NCBI GenBank assembly: GCA_030248195.1 | Contig: JASAND010028151.1 | Location: forward strand, 1 to 64,000 | DNA: 64,000 bases | Origin: Trissonchulus latispiculum | Taxonomy: Eukaryota; Nematoda; Enoplea; Enoplida; Ironidae | Direction of reading: 5' to 3' | Shown: positions 34,418-45,469 of the stretch, in pieces | Layout: each line of letters starts with the position of its first letter | Position numbering within the stretch: the stretch's first letter is position 1 | Translations under genes and position numbers: made by a program | The notes under the pieces: model-generated | Seen by the model: only the letters and a program-made list of their open reading frames with translations | The model's database searches: none | What the model was told of the DNA's origin: nothing

Positions 34418-35851
34418 ACAGAGTTGGAAGTGGGTCGTTATTTCGTGACCCGCGGGTACCCGCGACCAGCGGACCTTGACCCGCGACCCACGACCGGCGA
34501 CCCACTGGGATTTTGTCGACCCACTCGACCCACTTCTTTAATTTGGACATTTCCGTGTATTTCTGTACCGGATAGCATGGGTAGAGCAAAATTATCGCTT
34601 CTAACGTCAACATAGTGAAGTATTAGCAGCTTCAAATTAAAATGCGTCGAGTTTAAGGTCGATTGCACTTCTTTCATCTTCGTTGTCGCTAGTTCTTAGC
34701 ATGCTCTGCCATGCAGCTGCAACCGTGTTAGACGTGCCGGGAACTCGATCAGCCAGCAAAAACCAGTTTTTAGGCAAATTCTTGAAGATAAAGTATATAT
34801 CTTCTTGTAGCAATTTCATAAAAGATCAGTCCATTCTTGTTTATTTCTTACAACTGCGTGGTGATTGTCGCAGGAGTTTTTATATAAAATGATATATATG
34901 TCCAAACTTGAATAATATAGCTAAATATCACTTTAGAAGTTTACTTTAAGTCACATTATTCCTACATATCAAATTGGTAATGATCATAATTCGTCGAACT
35001 ATGCCGAAACTCCAAGCTTGACATTATCGCCCGTTTGCACCAACGTCAAGATTATCTGAAGCTTAAGCTAGAGATAATCTTCAAGTTCAGGATTGACTTA
35101 GCTGTAGCTTATCTCTAACTCTGAGTTAGAGATTATCTCCTGCACCAACCGACATTAGTTCGAGATTATCCTATCTACAGCTTAAGCTCGAGATTATCTC
35201 GAGTTAAGGATTAACCAATCAAACTTTATTTGTGTCATGTGATGAACAGTTTCGCCAATCAAATTGGAACATTTCGTCTGTTTTATAGCATGACAGTTTG
35301 AATTTTGAAGGCGAAATCTGTCGATTACAAAATATTTACTTGGGCGGCATCAGCCGGGCACATGCACCAGACTATATATTATTATTCAGTTTGAGCATTT
35401 TAATTAAAAGGGAAAGGATTGTTTGTAAATTCAAATACAAATTGGTTTAGATTTCAACGTTTAGAAACGGATACAACATGAATAAATTCTTGCTTTCGAT
35501 GTTTCTAAAGCGTTTAGAAAATTAAAATGTTTTTGAATATATATCTATGAAAGCGTCTTTAATAAAGTGTTGTAAGCAAGGTATGGTGTTTATAAAGTAT
35601 AACAATGCACAAAACTTGCTTCTGAAATAGAAGAAATTTACACCAACAGCTCAAATTCATTCATCTCTAATACCTCGAGATTATCCTGACTTAATCCTAC
35701 TCAGGGGTAGGATTGAAATTTCAGTAGTTGGCGATTATCTCGAGCTCACGATTATCTCTAGTTTTAGTTGGTGCAATGCTCCGTGGAGATAATCTCCAGT
35801 TAATCTTGAGCTAATCTCGAGATAATCTGAAGCTCGAGATTATCCAGAGTT

Positions 35852-37387
35852 GGTCGCGGGCCGGATTTTTGCTACCCGCCCCGGCCCGCGGCCCGCAGAA
35901 GGGTACCCGCCCCGCCCCGCCCCGCGGCCCGCGGCCCGCAGACAAGTGATACCCGCAAGATACCCGCAATATTTTTTCGCCCCGCTTTTGTGGAAAACTA
36001 AATTATAACGGCAATTTTCGTTTTTTAGGTATGTCTGTTTTATCGTTAACTTTCTTAGTGCGAAATATACACTGAAATAATCGTAAAAATGCGTTACAAG
36101 CATATATATAGTGCATCCGATTTTTTGAAAATTAAAACAAATAAATGAAAAATAAACATCATCATTTTAATTTCTTGATGACTTTCGAAAAAGCTTGACA
36201 GTTTAAGGTGACATCAAAAACCTTTAACAGGAACAGAAATAGGAATAGCAACGGAAGGAATATGATTTCAGTAACAAGAATAGGAACGAAATTGGATAAA
36301 CTCCAGGAACCGAAACATGAAATTAAAAAGATCGCAAGGATCGCAAGGTCTCCACATGACCTGCTTTGATATTACATTGTATGTAAGTGTGGTGACTATG
36401 TTTTGTGAAAAACATATGAGTTTTATGCTAACAGTAGAAAATGATGGACCTAAACATAAACCTTATCTCTTGGTTATGTACGATCACTTTACCAAGTGGC
36501 CTGAGGTCGGAATCGCTGGGTCTCCAACCACTGGAATCGCCATATCGTTTTTGGGACCTTTGTTTTCCCGGTTTCTACATAGTCACCACAGTAATGTCAC
36601 TATGACTTTTCTTAATATGCGGATTTAGTCTAGCAAATAAGATTTTTATACATTGACCGACCACCCGCAAGCTCAAATATGCTTTAAGGTGGAAATTATG
36701 GGTGTAAAATAGACCCCTGTTTGAAATTAGACTCTCGTTCCTGTTACTGAAATTAAACTGGAATTGTGGTTGCTGCAAACAAACATCTGTTTTCGGTCCT
36801 GCTCCTGAAAATGAATTTCATTCCGGTTCGTAAAAATAGGTCTCCGTTCCTGTTCTTGTTAGAACTCAGTTTTTGCTCCTAGTATTCCTAAAATTAGGTT
36901 TCCGCTCCTTTTAAAAAGCAGTTTTGTTCCTATTACTAAATTAAAACTAAATTAATATAATTCTAGGTTTATTAAGCAAACGTCTATAAACCTTGTAGAC
37001 TCAGGAACTGTGACGGATAAGAAGACTGAAAATCTTACAGTATATAGTTACGCAAACATTTAAGTTTTATCGGGTTTGACATCGCTGAAAGTATATATGA
37101 GTCGTGTCGAGATGACTGGTCCGCTCTTTTAAGCAAAGTAGCGCAGACCCACTATTACAGTTCAGAAAACTTTCAAAACTAAATGAGAGATGAAAATACA
37201 AATGCAGTATGTTCTGTTTAACTAGTAAATTTTACTTAGTTTTAGACAAAAATAGTTAAAATTTGTAAGTTAGGCCCGCACAGATACCCGCGCGGGTAGT
37301 GTGGGTATTGAAATTTGGTGATACCCGCCCCGCCCCGCGGGTACCCGCGGGTACCCGCGGGTACCCGCGGCCCGCGACCAACTCTGA
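35852..37387. mobile_element. hAT element with CCCGCGGGTA arrays, 8-bp TSD
   Basis: Ends CAGAGTTGGTCGCGGGCC and GGCCCGCGACCAACTCTG, flanked by AGATTATC and AGACTATC (7 of 8). Both ends hold runs of CCCGCGGGTACCCGCGG-type sequence. Interior 36440-36600 holds a broken retroelement integrase piece, listed separately. Confidence 0.78.
36440..36600 (+). pseudogene. Decayed integrase core fragment (Ty3/Gypsy-like)
   Basis: The frame reads KPYLLVMYDHFTKWPEVGIA followed by SPTTGIAISFL. 'ILV.vD.FTKWPEA' is the conserved first Asp region of Ty3/Gypsy-type integrase. Only this short block survives; there is no reverse transcriptase nearby. Confidence 0.65.
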
Positions 37388-37999
37388 GACTATCTCTTTT
37401 GGTGCAATCCAGTGTATTAAGGTATTTAGTAGAAGCAGCTCTTCACTCTTTTTGGAAAGACTAGATTTGCGGGATAAGCTGCCAACATTATTTTCGCACA
37501 AGCGGTTTGTCAATCAATGCAGTATTACATCAAAACTTTTATACATTAGTTCATACATTAGTGCATTAGTCAATGTCTGTGTCTTAAATATATTACTGAA
37601 TTACAATTGACTGAAGATTCAAGTCAGAATCGAATTAATTTTAGTATAAAAGCAGTATTATAATGTATATATAAATATAGAACAATCAAAAGCTAGAGAA
37701 AAATTGAAAATTTAATGCAAATTGTAAATTTTCTAGTGCCATTCGCCCAAAATTTACCGTAAAATTGGAGTTAGCTGTGAACACAAAATTTTTGTTTGAA
37801 AGTTTTAATACTTCACTATGTAAATTTTTAAAGCGTTAATTTTGCTCGATGCATGCTATAGCGTACTTAAATATGTACAAATTTAAGAAGTGGGTCGGTC
37901 AATTGGGTCAATTGGGTCGACGAAATCTAAGTGGGTTGCGGGTCGTGGGTGGCGGGCCAGGGGTTCGCGACTCGCGAATTGCGACCCACTTCCAACTCT

Positions 38000-38265
38000 G
38001 CCCTATCCCCCTCCCCTTTGACGAATAACCGATTTGTGGGGAAGGGAAACTAGGGTCTAATTTGCGGGTCGGATGCTCTACAGTCAGGTAAGAGCAAAAG
38101 TTCTGCTCTGATAACATGTAGCGTAGCGGCGTGTACTCATTTTATATTCTTGGTTTCATCAAAATTCAAGTTTACAAGTCCCTGCAAATAATTATGATAT
38201 TCCATTAATAGCTTAAGTATGATTTTTGTGCACCAATCTCCTATTCCAATAAAAAAGGCAGGCAG
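38000..38265. other. No gene seen
   Basis: Short unremarkable gap between two hAT-like elements. Confidence 0.4.
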
Positions 38266-38273
38266 CGTTATCA

Positions 38274-39411
38274 GTAGTGATGTGGATCGGATCGGATCGG
38301 CAGCTAAAAATTTAACCGATCCGATCCAGCAAAAACATTTGTCGATCCGATCCGATCCGGCGATCCGAATTGGTTTCTTAAAAAAGCTAAGGAAAACTGG
38401 ATCTAAAGTCGAGTTCACCATTTTGAGAAACATCTTAACACACTGGTTTTTCTGAAATTTCTTCATTTATTATTAGGATGCACAAATGCATCATTGTACA
38501 AAACATTATTAAGCTCTTGTGAAGCAAAAGAAGACGTAAAATTATTTAAAACACTTATTGAGTCGCTACAGCCGAGTACAAAATTTACTAAAACAAATTT
38601 AACAATGCGAACTTAAAATAGTTAAATACAATTTTTAAAAATCTATATTTTGAAAATTAATTCAAATTTGATAAATCGAAACTGAATTGAACAAGAAATC
38701 AAATTGCCTTTTTTGTCGTCATCTGAAACTCAAGCTTAATCAACAATACTATCTAAAATGAACTATTAAAATTTTAAAATCACTGTGTGATAGTACTTTT
38801 ATATAGGCGTTGATGATTATGACTCCTTTGACTTTTGGATAAAGCCACAAAAAGTTCAACGGTAAAACTTCACTCCGAAAATCGGCAACAGAAGTAACAT
38901 TAGTTAGAGAGTTGTCCGTTAATTCCCTTACTAATTTGTTTTCAATAATGTTTACAGTATAAATACATAAAAGGTATTGTTTTTGCACTTCGATACAACA
39001 TTGATGTGCATGACTTACGCTAGAATTAAATTAGAAATGTTAAGATGTATGTTAAAAGTTTAGAAGCTTGTGTCAGAAACCTAGAATTATTAAATTGTTG
39101 AATAAATGTTAAACCTGATAAACACAAGATAGAGCAGCAAGGTTGGCTGATAGAAGGAAACTATTGTGTTACCCAGCATGCCAATAAAGTGCCATCACTG
39201 AAGTCATGTTTAGTTAGAAATATGTGCAAGATCGGCATTAATTTATATATGTGGCGTTTGAATGAAACATCAAGTCGGATCGCCGATCCGACTGAGTCAA
39301 GCGATCCGATCCGAACCGATCCAGCAGGCCTACCGATCCGATCCGATCCGATCCAATCCGGCCTCCGGATCGCGGATCGGATCGATTTTGCCGATCCGAT
39401 CCACATCACTA
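38274..39411. mobile_element. hAT element with GGATC repeats, perfect 8-bp TSD
   Basis: Ends TAGTGATGTGGATCGGATC and its complement. Perfect GTTATCAG duplication at 38266-38273 and 39412-39419. Runs of CGGATCGGATC near both ends (38281-38360, 39275-39400). 1138 bp, no transposase frame. Confidence 0.92.
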
Positions 39412-39635
39412 GTTATCAGAACGGTTCTCAAACGAGCAAGGTAACTTATCGGCGCTACCATCCATCTAGCCAACTAAAACGTATCACCAGATTTATTAAA
39501 AATTAGTACAAAATGATTTCATAAAGCACCAATTATGTAAGGTCGTTCTGTACACAGCGATAACACAAGTAATAAATAGATTTTCAATAAATAAAACTAG
39601 ACAGCTATACAATACCTTAAATGTATGTATGTATG

Positions 39636-40129
39636 TATGCTCGGTTCATTAACTCGGGACACCCCCGTAACTTCTGGAGAGGGGTCCCCACTTTGCATTT
39701 ATTACATGCTTTCACCGGCGTGTGTCTGCTTGCTGAATGGTCCAGTAGCCTCAGGCTAAGGTAACTTATTAGTAATTTTAATTATTTATAACTTTAATTA
39801 AGTTAATACCATCAAAAAGCCTAATTCGACTACTTTGTAGCATTTTTCTGCTTTTTCTAATGATATAAAAATTGTTGCATAATACAAAAATTCGCAGAAA
39901 TGTAGTGTGCAACAATTTTTAAATCATTGGAAAAAGCAGAAAAATGCTACAAAATTGTCGAATTAGTTTTTTAATTGCATTAACCTAATTAAAGTTATAA
40001 TTTATTTGGCTTTGTAAGCCTTTGGCTAGCAGACGCCAGACACAAGCTTGTATGAAAGCGTGTAATTAGTGCAAGTGGGACCCCCCCCTCCGAAGTCACG
40101 GGGGGTCGCAAGTTAATGCCCCGAGCATA
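39636..40129. mobile_element. Foldback element (TATGCTCGG ends)
   Basis: The two halves are inverted copies over nearly their full length: TATGCTCGG..CATTAACT at the left and its complement at the right, with an inner pair AAAAAGCAGAAAAATGCTAC. Center near 39885. The left end lies in a GTAT microsatellite. Confidence 0.85.
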
Positions 40130-41266
40130 CCTAACATGATTTGCACATAGTGTAAGAGTTTCACTCTCTTACTATTACGTACTCTTGACAATACTTATGG
40201 TACAATGACACACAGTTTAAGCTGAAATTTCCATAATCCTTTAATTCATCTTATATTCACAGGATAGAAATTAATAAAAATGTAAAAATGCGCTAAAGCA
40301 GACACAGCAGGCGTAAAATTTTGGCAACATAAGTAGTGTACATCATGCTGGATTGTACTTGTACTTGTACCCACAGTTTTTGGAGCTTCCTCCCACTAAC
40401 TAGCTTGCCAGAAATTAAAAAATCTTTGGTGGAATTTTTGAAAATCTTTCCTGCTACGCCGGAATTTTTGAACACTTTTCGCCTAGTTATTTATTGCAGT
40501 TATGTATGTAGATACACTGCAATAAATAAGCAAGCCTCACCGGCTTTCCAGGCCGCGGGGACAAACACTAGTCCAGTCCAACAGAGAACCACAACACAAC
40601 ACAACACAACAAAACAGATAAGTTGTTCGCATTCTGTTCAATGTTTGACGACAGAAGGTTCTTCCAAACAAAATCCTTCAGCGGGCAACATTGTCTTGAT
40701 GTCTTCCTAGTTCTAATCTGAAAACAAAATCCTATTTAAAGGGGGATAACTAAAAAGAGGGCTCCCAGAAATGATTGGCTTGGTTTCGATCTTTGCATGA
40801 ATATGCGTGGCTAAAAATACTTGGTCGTTAGTAGTTAGCTGCATTTCAGTGATTCACCATGCACCCAAGAACTAGATATTTCAAAAAGATGGAGGTTGGA
40901 CCGGTTTTCGGGTGCCTGGCGGCCGACCAACTGAGAGCCAGCCAGGAACCACAGACCAAGTACTTATTACCAAGCAAGACATGTAAAATAACGGAGCGAC
41001 GGAACTATTGCCCCAAATTTCTTGCATTAACCCGCCCACGGGCATCCCGTAATCAACTTGAAATCTTCTATCCAAGCGACAAACACCTGGGTAGTTTTCA
41101 ACTAAAGCACGGTTTTTGTCCGATCCGTGGAGCAGTGTCCCCAACTTTTTTGATTAATTTAAAAAAATTGCTCCACACCTGCTTTATGAAGTAGTACAAA
41201 CGATTTTCGCGATATTTTATACTTAAAGTTTCTGCGTAGATTATCGTTTTGGCTTCATTATTATAA
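40130..41266. other. No gene; sparse repeats
   Basis: Includes CAACACAACACAAC at 40590-40612 and open frames at 40336-40710 and 40859-41194 that match no family I recognise and lack splice or start context. Treated as non-coding. Confidence 0.45.
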
Positions 41267-41565
41267 CTAGGGGGGAAAATGCCCTCGACGGGCAACCAAC
41301 TTGGTAGAATAGGGAAAGACTTGAATGTTAAATACACGGTGCATGGTTACAACTGAGATTCTGCTGAAGCGGAAAAATGCCGTTTCTCAGCGACTAAAAT
41401 GACAGAAACCAGCTTTGTGCGCCGAATAGGGAATCTACTCGGCGACTAAAATGAAAGAAACCAGCTTTGTGCGCCGAATAGGGAATCTACTCGGCGACTA
41501 AAATGAAAGAAACCAGCTTTGTCGCGGAATAGGGAATTCCCTCCTTCCGCCCTATTCGCGCGAAC
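41267..41565 (+). repeat. Palindrome arm, copy A left (299 bp)
   Basis: Contains three 52-bp units around ACTAAAATGAAAGAAACCAG and ends TATTCGCGCGAAC. Its inverse is 42081-42379, the same length, with very few differences. Confidence 0.93.
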
Positions 41566-42080
41566 TTTGAAGCCTGCTATGTGTTGCTTTGCTGAATAAT
41601 GAGAGAGCTTCAGAATGGCAGAATTACTTCAGAATGCAAAACAACAGTTTTATCAAGCACTTACGTAAGTCAAGGTTTTCACAGACATAAATACGCTGTC
41701 TTCGATGTGCTATCAGAAACATTGAGAGCATATATACGTATATATATAGGTGTGCTCTGTGCTGATCTTGCCGAGAATTGATACAATCAAACATTATATA
41801 AAATGAAATGCGATTGATTGTATATGTTTTAGCACAAGGACTGTCGACCACAAATTGTTTAAACTGCATATATACTTATTGTTGCTTTCTGTTGGTCCTG
41901 CTAGCGGTTGTATGCATAAAATATTTACGGATCAGGTAGCTCAAAAAGAAATTAATCTAGCGCCACCCCAGCCCTAGCCTCCACGCAACCGGTACGGGAA
42001 ATGTCATATTGAGCGCAATGCTTACGTTTGCAGTTCCTAACAGAATAATTACCTATATATTTCTTCCCGAAAGACGATAA
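41566..42080. repeat. Palindrome spacer, copy A orientation
   Basis: 515 bp beginning TTTGAAGCCTGCTATGTG and ending GAAAGACGATAA. Its reverse complement is the spacer of copy B. No coding frame of significance. Confidence 0.9.
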
Positions 42081-42379
42081 GTTCGCGCGAATAGGGCGGA
42101 AGGAGGGAATTCCCTATTCGGCGACAAAGCTGGTTTCTTTCATTTTAGTCGCCGAGTAGATTCCCGATTCGGCGCACAAAGCTAGTTTCTTTCATTTTAG
42201 TCGCCGAGTAGATTCCCTATTCGGCGCACAAAGCTGGTTTCTGTCATTTTAGTCGCTGAGAAACGGCATTTTTCCGCTTCAGCAGAATCTCAGTTGTAAC
42301 CATGCACCGTGTATTTAACATTGAAGTCTTTCCCTATTCTACCAAGTTGGTTGCCCGTCGAGGGCATTTTCCCCCCTAG
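42081..42379 (-). repeat. Palindrome arm, copy A right (299 bp)
   Basis: Inverse of 41267-41565, ending TTTTCCCCCCTAG. Confidence 0.93.
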
Positions 42380-42536
42380 TTTCGCTTATTTTTCCGCTGC
42401 AGAGAAAATCATGTCAGAGAAGTTGCATATATATACACAATGTAAGCAAAGCTAGCTATACCGCAAACAGGCTGGATGAAAACGTTCTAGTTCAACTGAA
42501 TGTATTTGCTGAAACGGAAAAATGTCTGTTAATAGC

Positions 42537-42770
42537 CTTTTCAGAACTTTATACACGGTGCGTCATCTTAGGCTGGAAGGCCACTGTTCATGGCCTCTAC
42601 CGAACATTATACACGGAGCGTTATCTTAGGCTGGAAGGCCACTGTTCATGGCTTTTTCAGAACTTTTTACACGGTGCGTCATCTTAGGCTGGAAGGCCAC
42701 TGTTCATGGCCTTTTCAGAACTTTTTACACGGTGCGTTATCTTAGGCAGGAAGGCTATTTTAAAAGCCAA
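42537..42770 (+). repeat. 62-bp tandem array, four units (copy A)
   Basis: Unit core TACACGGTGCGTCATCTTAG followed by GCTGGAAGGCCACTGTTCAT. Copy B has only two units at 60765-60870. Confidence 0.88.
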
Positions 42771-42829
42771 CGAGCACCGTAACCTTGGATATGCAGTTAT
42801 ATATACATGACAAAAGTTGCTCTGCTCAT

Positions 42830-43800
42830 TTTGGGCTTTCATTTAAAACCAAATTTGACAACTTTTGGAAATTTTGATTTTTGACCAATTAGGACCCCTT
42901 GCCAGGGCGCCACAGGTCGCTAGAGACCAATTTGGAGGGGTCCTCCAATGAGATAAAATGTTCGCCTCATCAAGGGCTTTCATTTGATACCAAACTTGAA
43001 AACTTTTCAAAAAATCGATTTTGGACCGGTCCGGGCCCTAGTCACGGCGCCACAGGCCGCTGGGACCAGTTTGGAGGGGTCCTCCAATGAGATAAAATGT
43101 TCGCCTCACCAAGGGCTTTCATTTGATACCAAACTTGAAAACTTTTCAAAAAATCGATTTTGGAACGGTCCGGACCCTGGTCACGGCGCCACAGGCCGCT
43201 GGGTCCACTTTGGAGGGGTCCACCGATGACAAAAAATGTTCGCCTCACCAAGGGCTTTCATTTGATAGCAAACTTGGAAATTTATTTAAAAAACCGATTT
43301 TTGACCAGTCCGGACCCTGGTCAGGGCGCCACAGGCCACTGGGTCCACTTTGGAGGGGTCCTCCAATGACAAAAAATGTTCGCCTCACCAAGGGCTTTCA
43401 TTTGATACCAGACTTGGCCACTTTTGGAAAAATCGATTTTTGGCCATTTTGGACCGGTCCGGACCCTGGTCAGGGCGCCACAGGCCGCTGGATCCACTTT
43501 GGAGGGGTCCTCCAATGACAAAAAATGTTCGCCTCACCAAGGGCTTTCATTTGATACCAGACTTGGCCACTTTTGGAAAAATCGATTTTTGGCCATTTTG
43601 GACCGGTCCGGACCTGGTCAGGGCGCCACAGGCCGCTGGGTCCACTTTGGAGGGGTCCTCCAATGACAAAAAATATTCGCCTCACCAAGGGCTTTCATTT
43701 GATACCAAACTTGGTCACTTTTGGAAAAATCGATGTTTGGCCATTTTGGACCCGGTCCCCGGTCCGGACCCCTGGCCAGGGCGCCACAGGGGTCCGGGCG
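42830..43800 (+). repeat. Seven tandem units of about 142 bp (copy A)
   Basis: Each unit contains AAGGGCTTTCATTTGATACC, then GGACCGGTCCGGACC, CAGGGCGCCACAGG and a GGAGGGGTCCTCCAATGA palindrome. Unit length varies from 139 to about 153 bp, not a multiple of 3, so the long frames seen on both strands are not protein repeats. Confidence 0.92.
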
Positions 43801-44654
43801 AAACCTACTATAGCCTATGCTGTAGTGCTCCCGCACCCCACCCCAAACCCCAAATAAGAGAGACCTGCTCACTGTAGATATTTCTGTAGAAGAGGTTAAA
43901 GTTGGAGTTGCGACACGGTAGGGCCCACCAGGGTAGGGTACCGCCCCCCAGCCACATGGATAGGTCCTAGAGCGAAACTAATGGGCCATTTAGATTCACC
44001 ATATAGGGGTTCCTATTCGAATACGAAACCTCAGCCCAGCAGCTCTTATGTATAGGGCTGCCTACTCCGTAGGCCCAGACCCCCCCTTTTACACACTAAC
44101 TTTTGACCCCTGGCCAGGGCGCCACAAACCACCGAGCAGCACCATCTCACTTCCCGGAGCCCTTCACCCTTGGGCCATGCCACATGAGCCATATGAGAGC
44201 CTGGCTTCGCTCGCTCCGTTCTATTTCGTGGCTAGAATATTTTCGAACTTGTTTTTTTTTGGGGGTCACTTGGGGGGTCCCCACCGGAGGGGGGGGGGGG
44301 TGGGGCCATCTGGGGGGGTCCGGGAACCGCGGAAAGTAATTTCCCGGAATTGCGGAACTTTTTGTACAAAAAAACCTAAAATAGTACGGCTCTGAAGGGT
44401 CTTCCGACCTGCACCCCTGGGGGGAAAAATGGAGAGAAACGCGACCCGCGCGGGGGGCCAATTTTCATATCTCAAGATCTACCCGGCCGATCCGGCTGGA
44501 ATTTTCACAGCATGTACCCCTGCCCACAGGCTCTTCACAAACCGAGTTTGAGCCCGATCGGTCCACTCCTCCGCTGGCCACAGGCCAAACAATGTCCAGA
44601 TTATACACATTGCGTCAAATTTTCCCTATTCTAGGGGCTAACGCGCTCCCCCTA

Positions 44655-45389
44655 ATTAATAATCAACCTTCGATAATTTTACGTTTCTTAGCTTGTAAAT
44701 AGATACGAAAAGAAAAATTTTATCAGTCAGCAGTGATCTTGCAAAATCAAATCTGTAATTTCCGTGTTTTGTTTTCCCAAGAATTACTGTGCTTTCATGA
44801 AAATTGTTTTTCGCGATTTCAATGCCTTTACAACTTTGTTATGTTTATTACATACAGCGTATTTTGCGTATTTACCGTACGCATAGCTTTGTCGACATAC
44901 AGCAAAACAAAAGAAAGAATAAAGAAGAACATACTACAAATAAAGAGGTATTAAAAAGGTATTCAGAAAAAATTAAAATACAAGTCGCGCCAAAAATTAA
45001 AAACTCAATCTGCTTAATTTCTTTTGTAGTTATATTTTTAAAACTTTTCAAGATTGAATTTATTGAAAATCAAAACAATCAAATCAAAACTAATACAATA
45101 CAACGCTTTAGCAGCATCAAAAACAACAAACAGCAATGTGAATAACGGAGTAAAGAGGAAGACGGAAAAGCAAAGATAGATACCAGACAGTTTAGTCTGT
45201 AGGGCGATAGCCTAAGGTTTTAGATAGCATTTTTCCAAGCATATTACGGCTCCGTACTTTTCCGTACTGAGGCGCAACGCCGCAAAAAAATTTGAGCATT
45301 TCAAAAAACTGGGTAATTACGCAGTTTGTGAAGCAAAAATACGAAAGCAAAGAAGAAAGCAGGCTGTACAAAGGAAGAAGCAAACAACC
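44655..45389. other. 3' of the Rubicon-like gene; dispersed repeat
   Basis: Bases 45090-45130 (ACAATACAACGCTTTAGC, AACAACAAAC) and 45240-45345 (GCGCAACGCC, CGCAGTTTGTG) match 11990-12260 inside the hAT-like element. The 3' UTR of the minus-strand gene should lie here; no clear poly(A) signal was chosen. Confidence 0.5.
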
Positions 45390-45469
45390 CTACTTTCTCT
45401 GGCGAATACGTTCACAGCGTGGGCATTCCTCCAGCTTTAAACAGTCGCGATGAGTGCACGATCCACACA
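45390..45469 (-). CDS. RUBCN: Rubicon-like last exon g
   Basis: Acceptor CTTTTTAG. It encodes CGSCTHRDCLKLEECPRC, ERIRQRK and a TAG stop. The CxxC..H..C....CPRC pattern closes the zinc fold. The protein ends soon after the last cysteines, as Rubicon does. Confidence 0.9.

Larger units (their letters stand above)
35030..37405. mobile_element. Element built of GAGATTATC repeats, interrupted
   Basis: The left zone 35030-35215 (TTGCACCAAC, then AGATTATC/GATAATCT repeats) and right zone 35683-35850 carry at least fifteen copies of GAGATTATC or its complement. The right border TTTTGGTGCAATCC reappears after the inserted element (37398-37410), showing that the inner element split this one. Confidence 0.6.
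34418..37999. mobile_element. Outer hAT-like element (CAGAGTTGGAAGTGGGTCG ends)
   Basis: Left CAGAGTTGGAAGTGGGTCG at about 34418 and right complement ending near 37998, with GACCCGCGACCCAC-type repeats inside both. No matching 8-bp TSD, so one end may have been rearranged. It encloses the GATAATC repeat element and the element at 35852-37387. Confidence 0.65.
41267..44654 (+). repeat. Composite palindrome/tandem repeat, copy A
   Basis: Order: left arm 41267-41565, spacer 41566-42080, right arm 42081-42379 (inverse of the left), four 62-bp units (42537-42770), seven units of about 142 bp (42830-43800), GC-rich tail ending CGCTCCCCCTA at 44654. It starts CTAGGGGG and ends CCCCCTA, a possible short TIR. 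No transposase seen. Copy B is at 59277-62784 in the same orientation, except that its spacer is reversed. Confidence 0.9.

Noticed and set aside
40859..41194. 111-codon frame beginning MHPRTRYF
   Set aside because: Overlaps an open frame on the other strand, no recognisable domain, no repeat of the frame elsewhere.
43123..43877. Long overlapping frames on both strands in the 142-bp array (also 61093-62047)
   Set aside because: They translate a degenerate tandem DNA repeat whose unit is not a multiple of three. Frames are open on both strands and no domain is present.
44048..44475. Frames in the GC-rich tail of copy A (and 62359-62670 in copy B)
   Set aside because: Low-complexity Pro/Gly-rich readings on both strands, with G-run length differences between copies that shift the frame.
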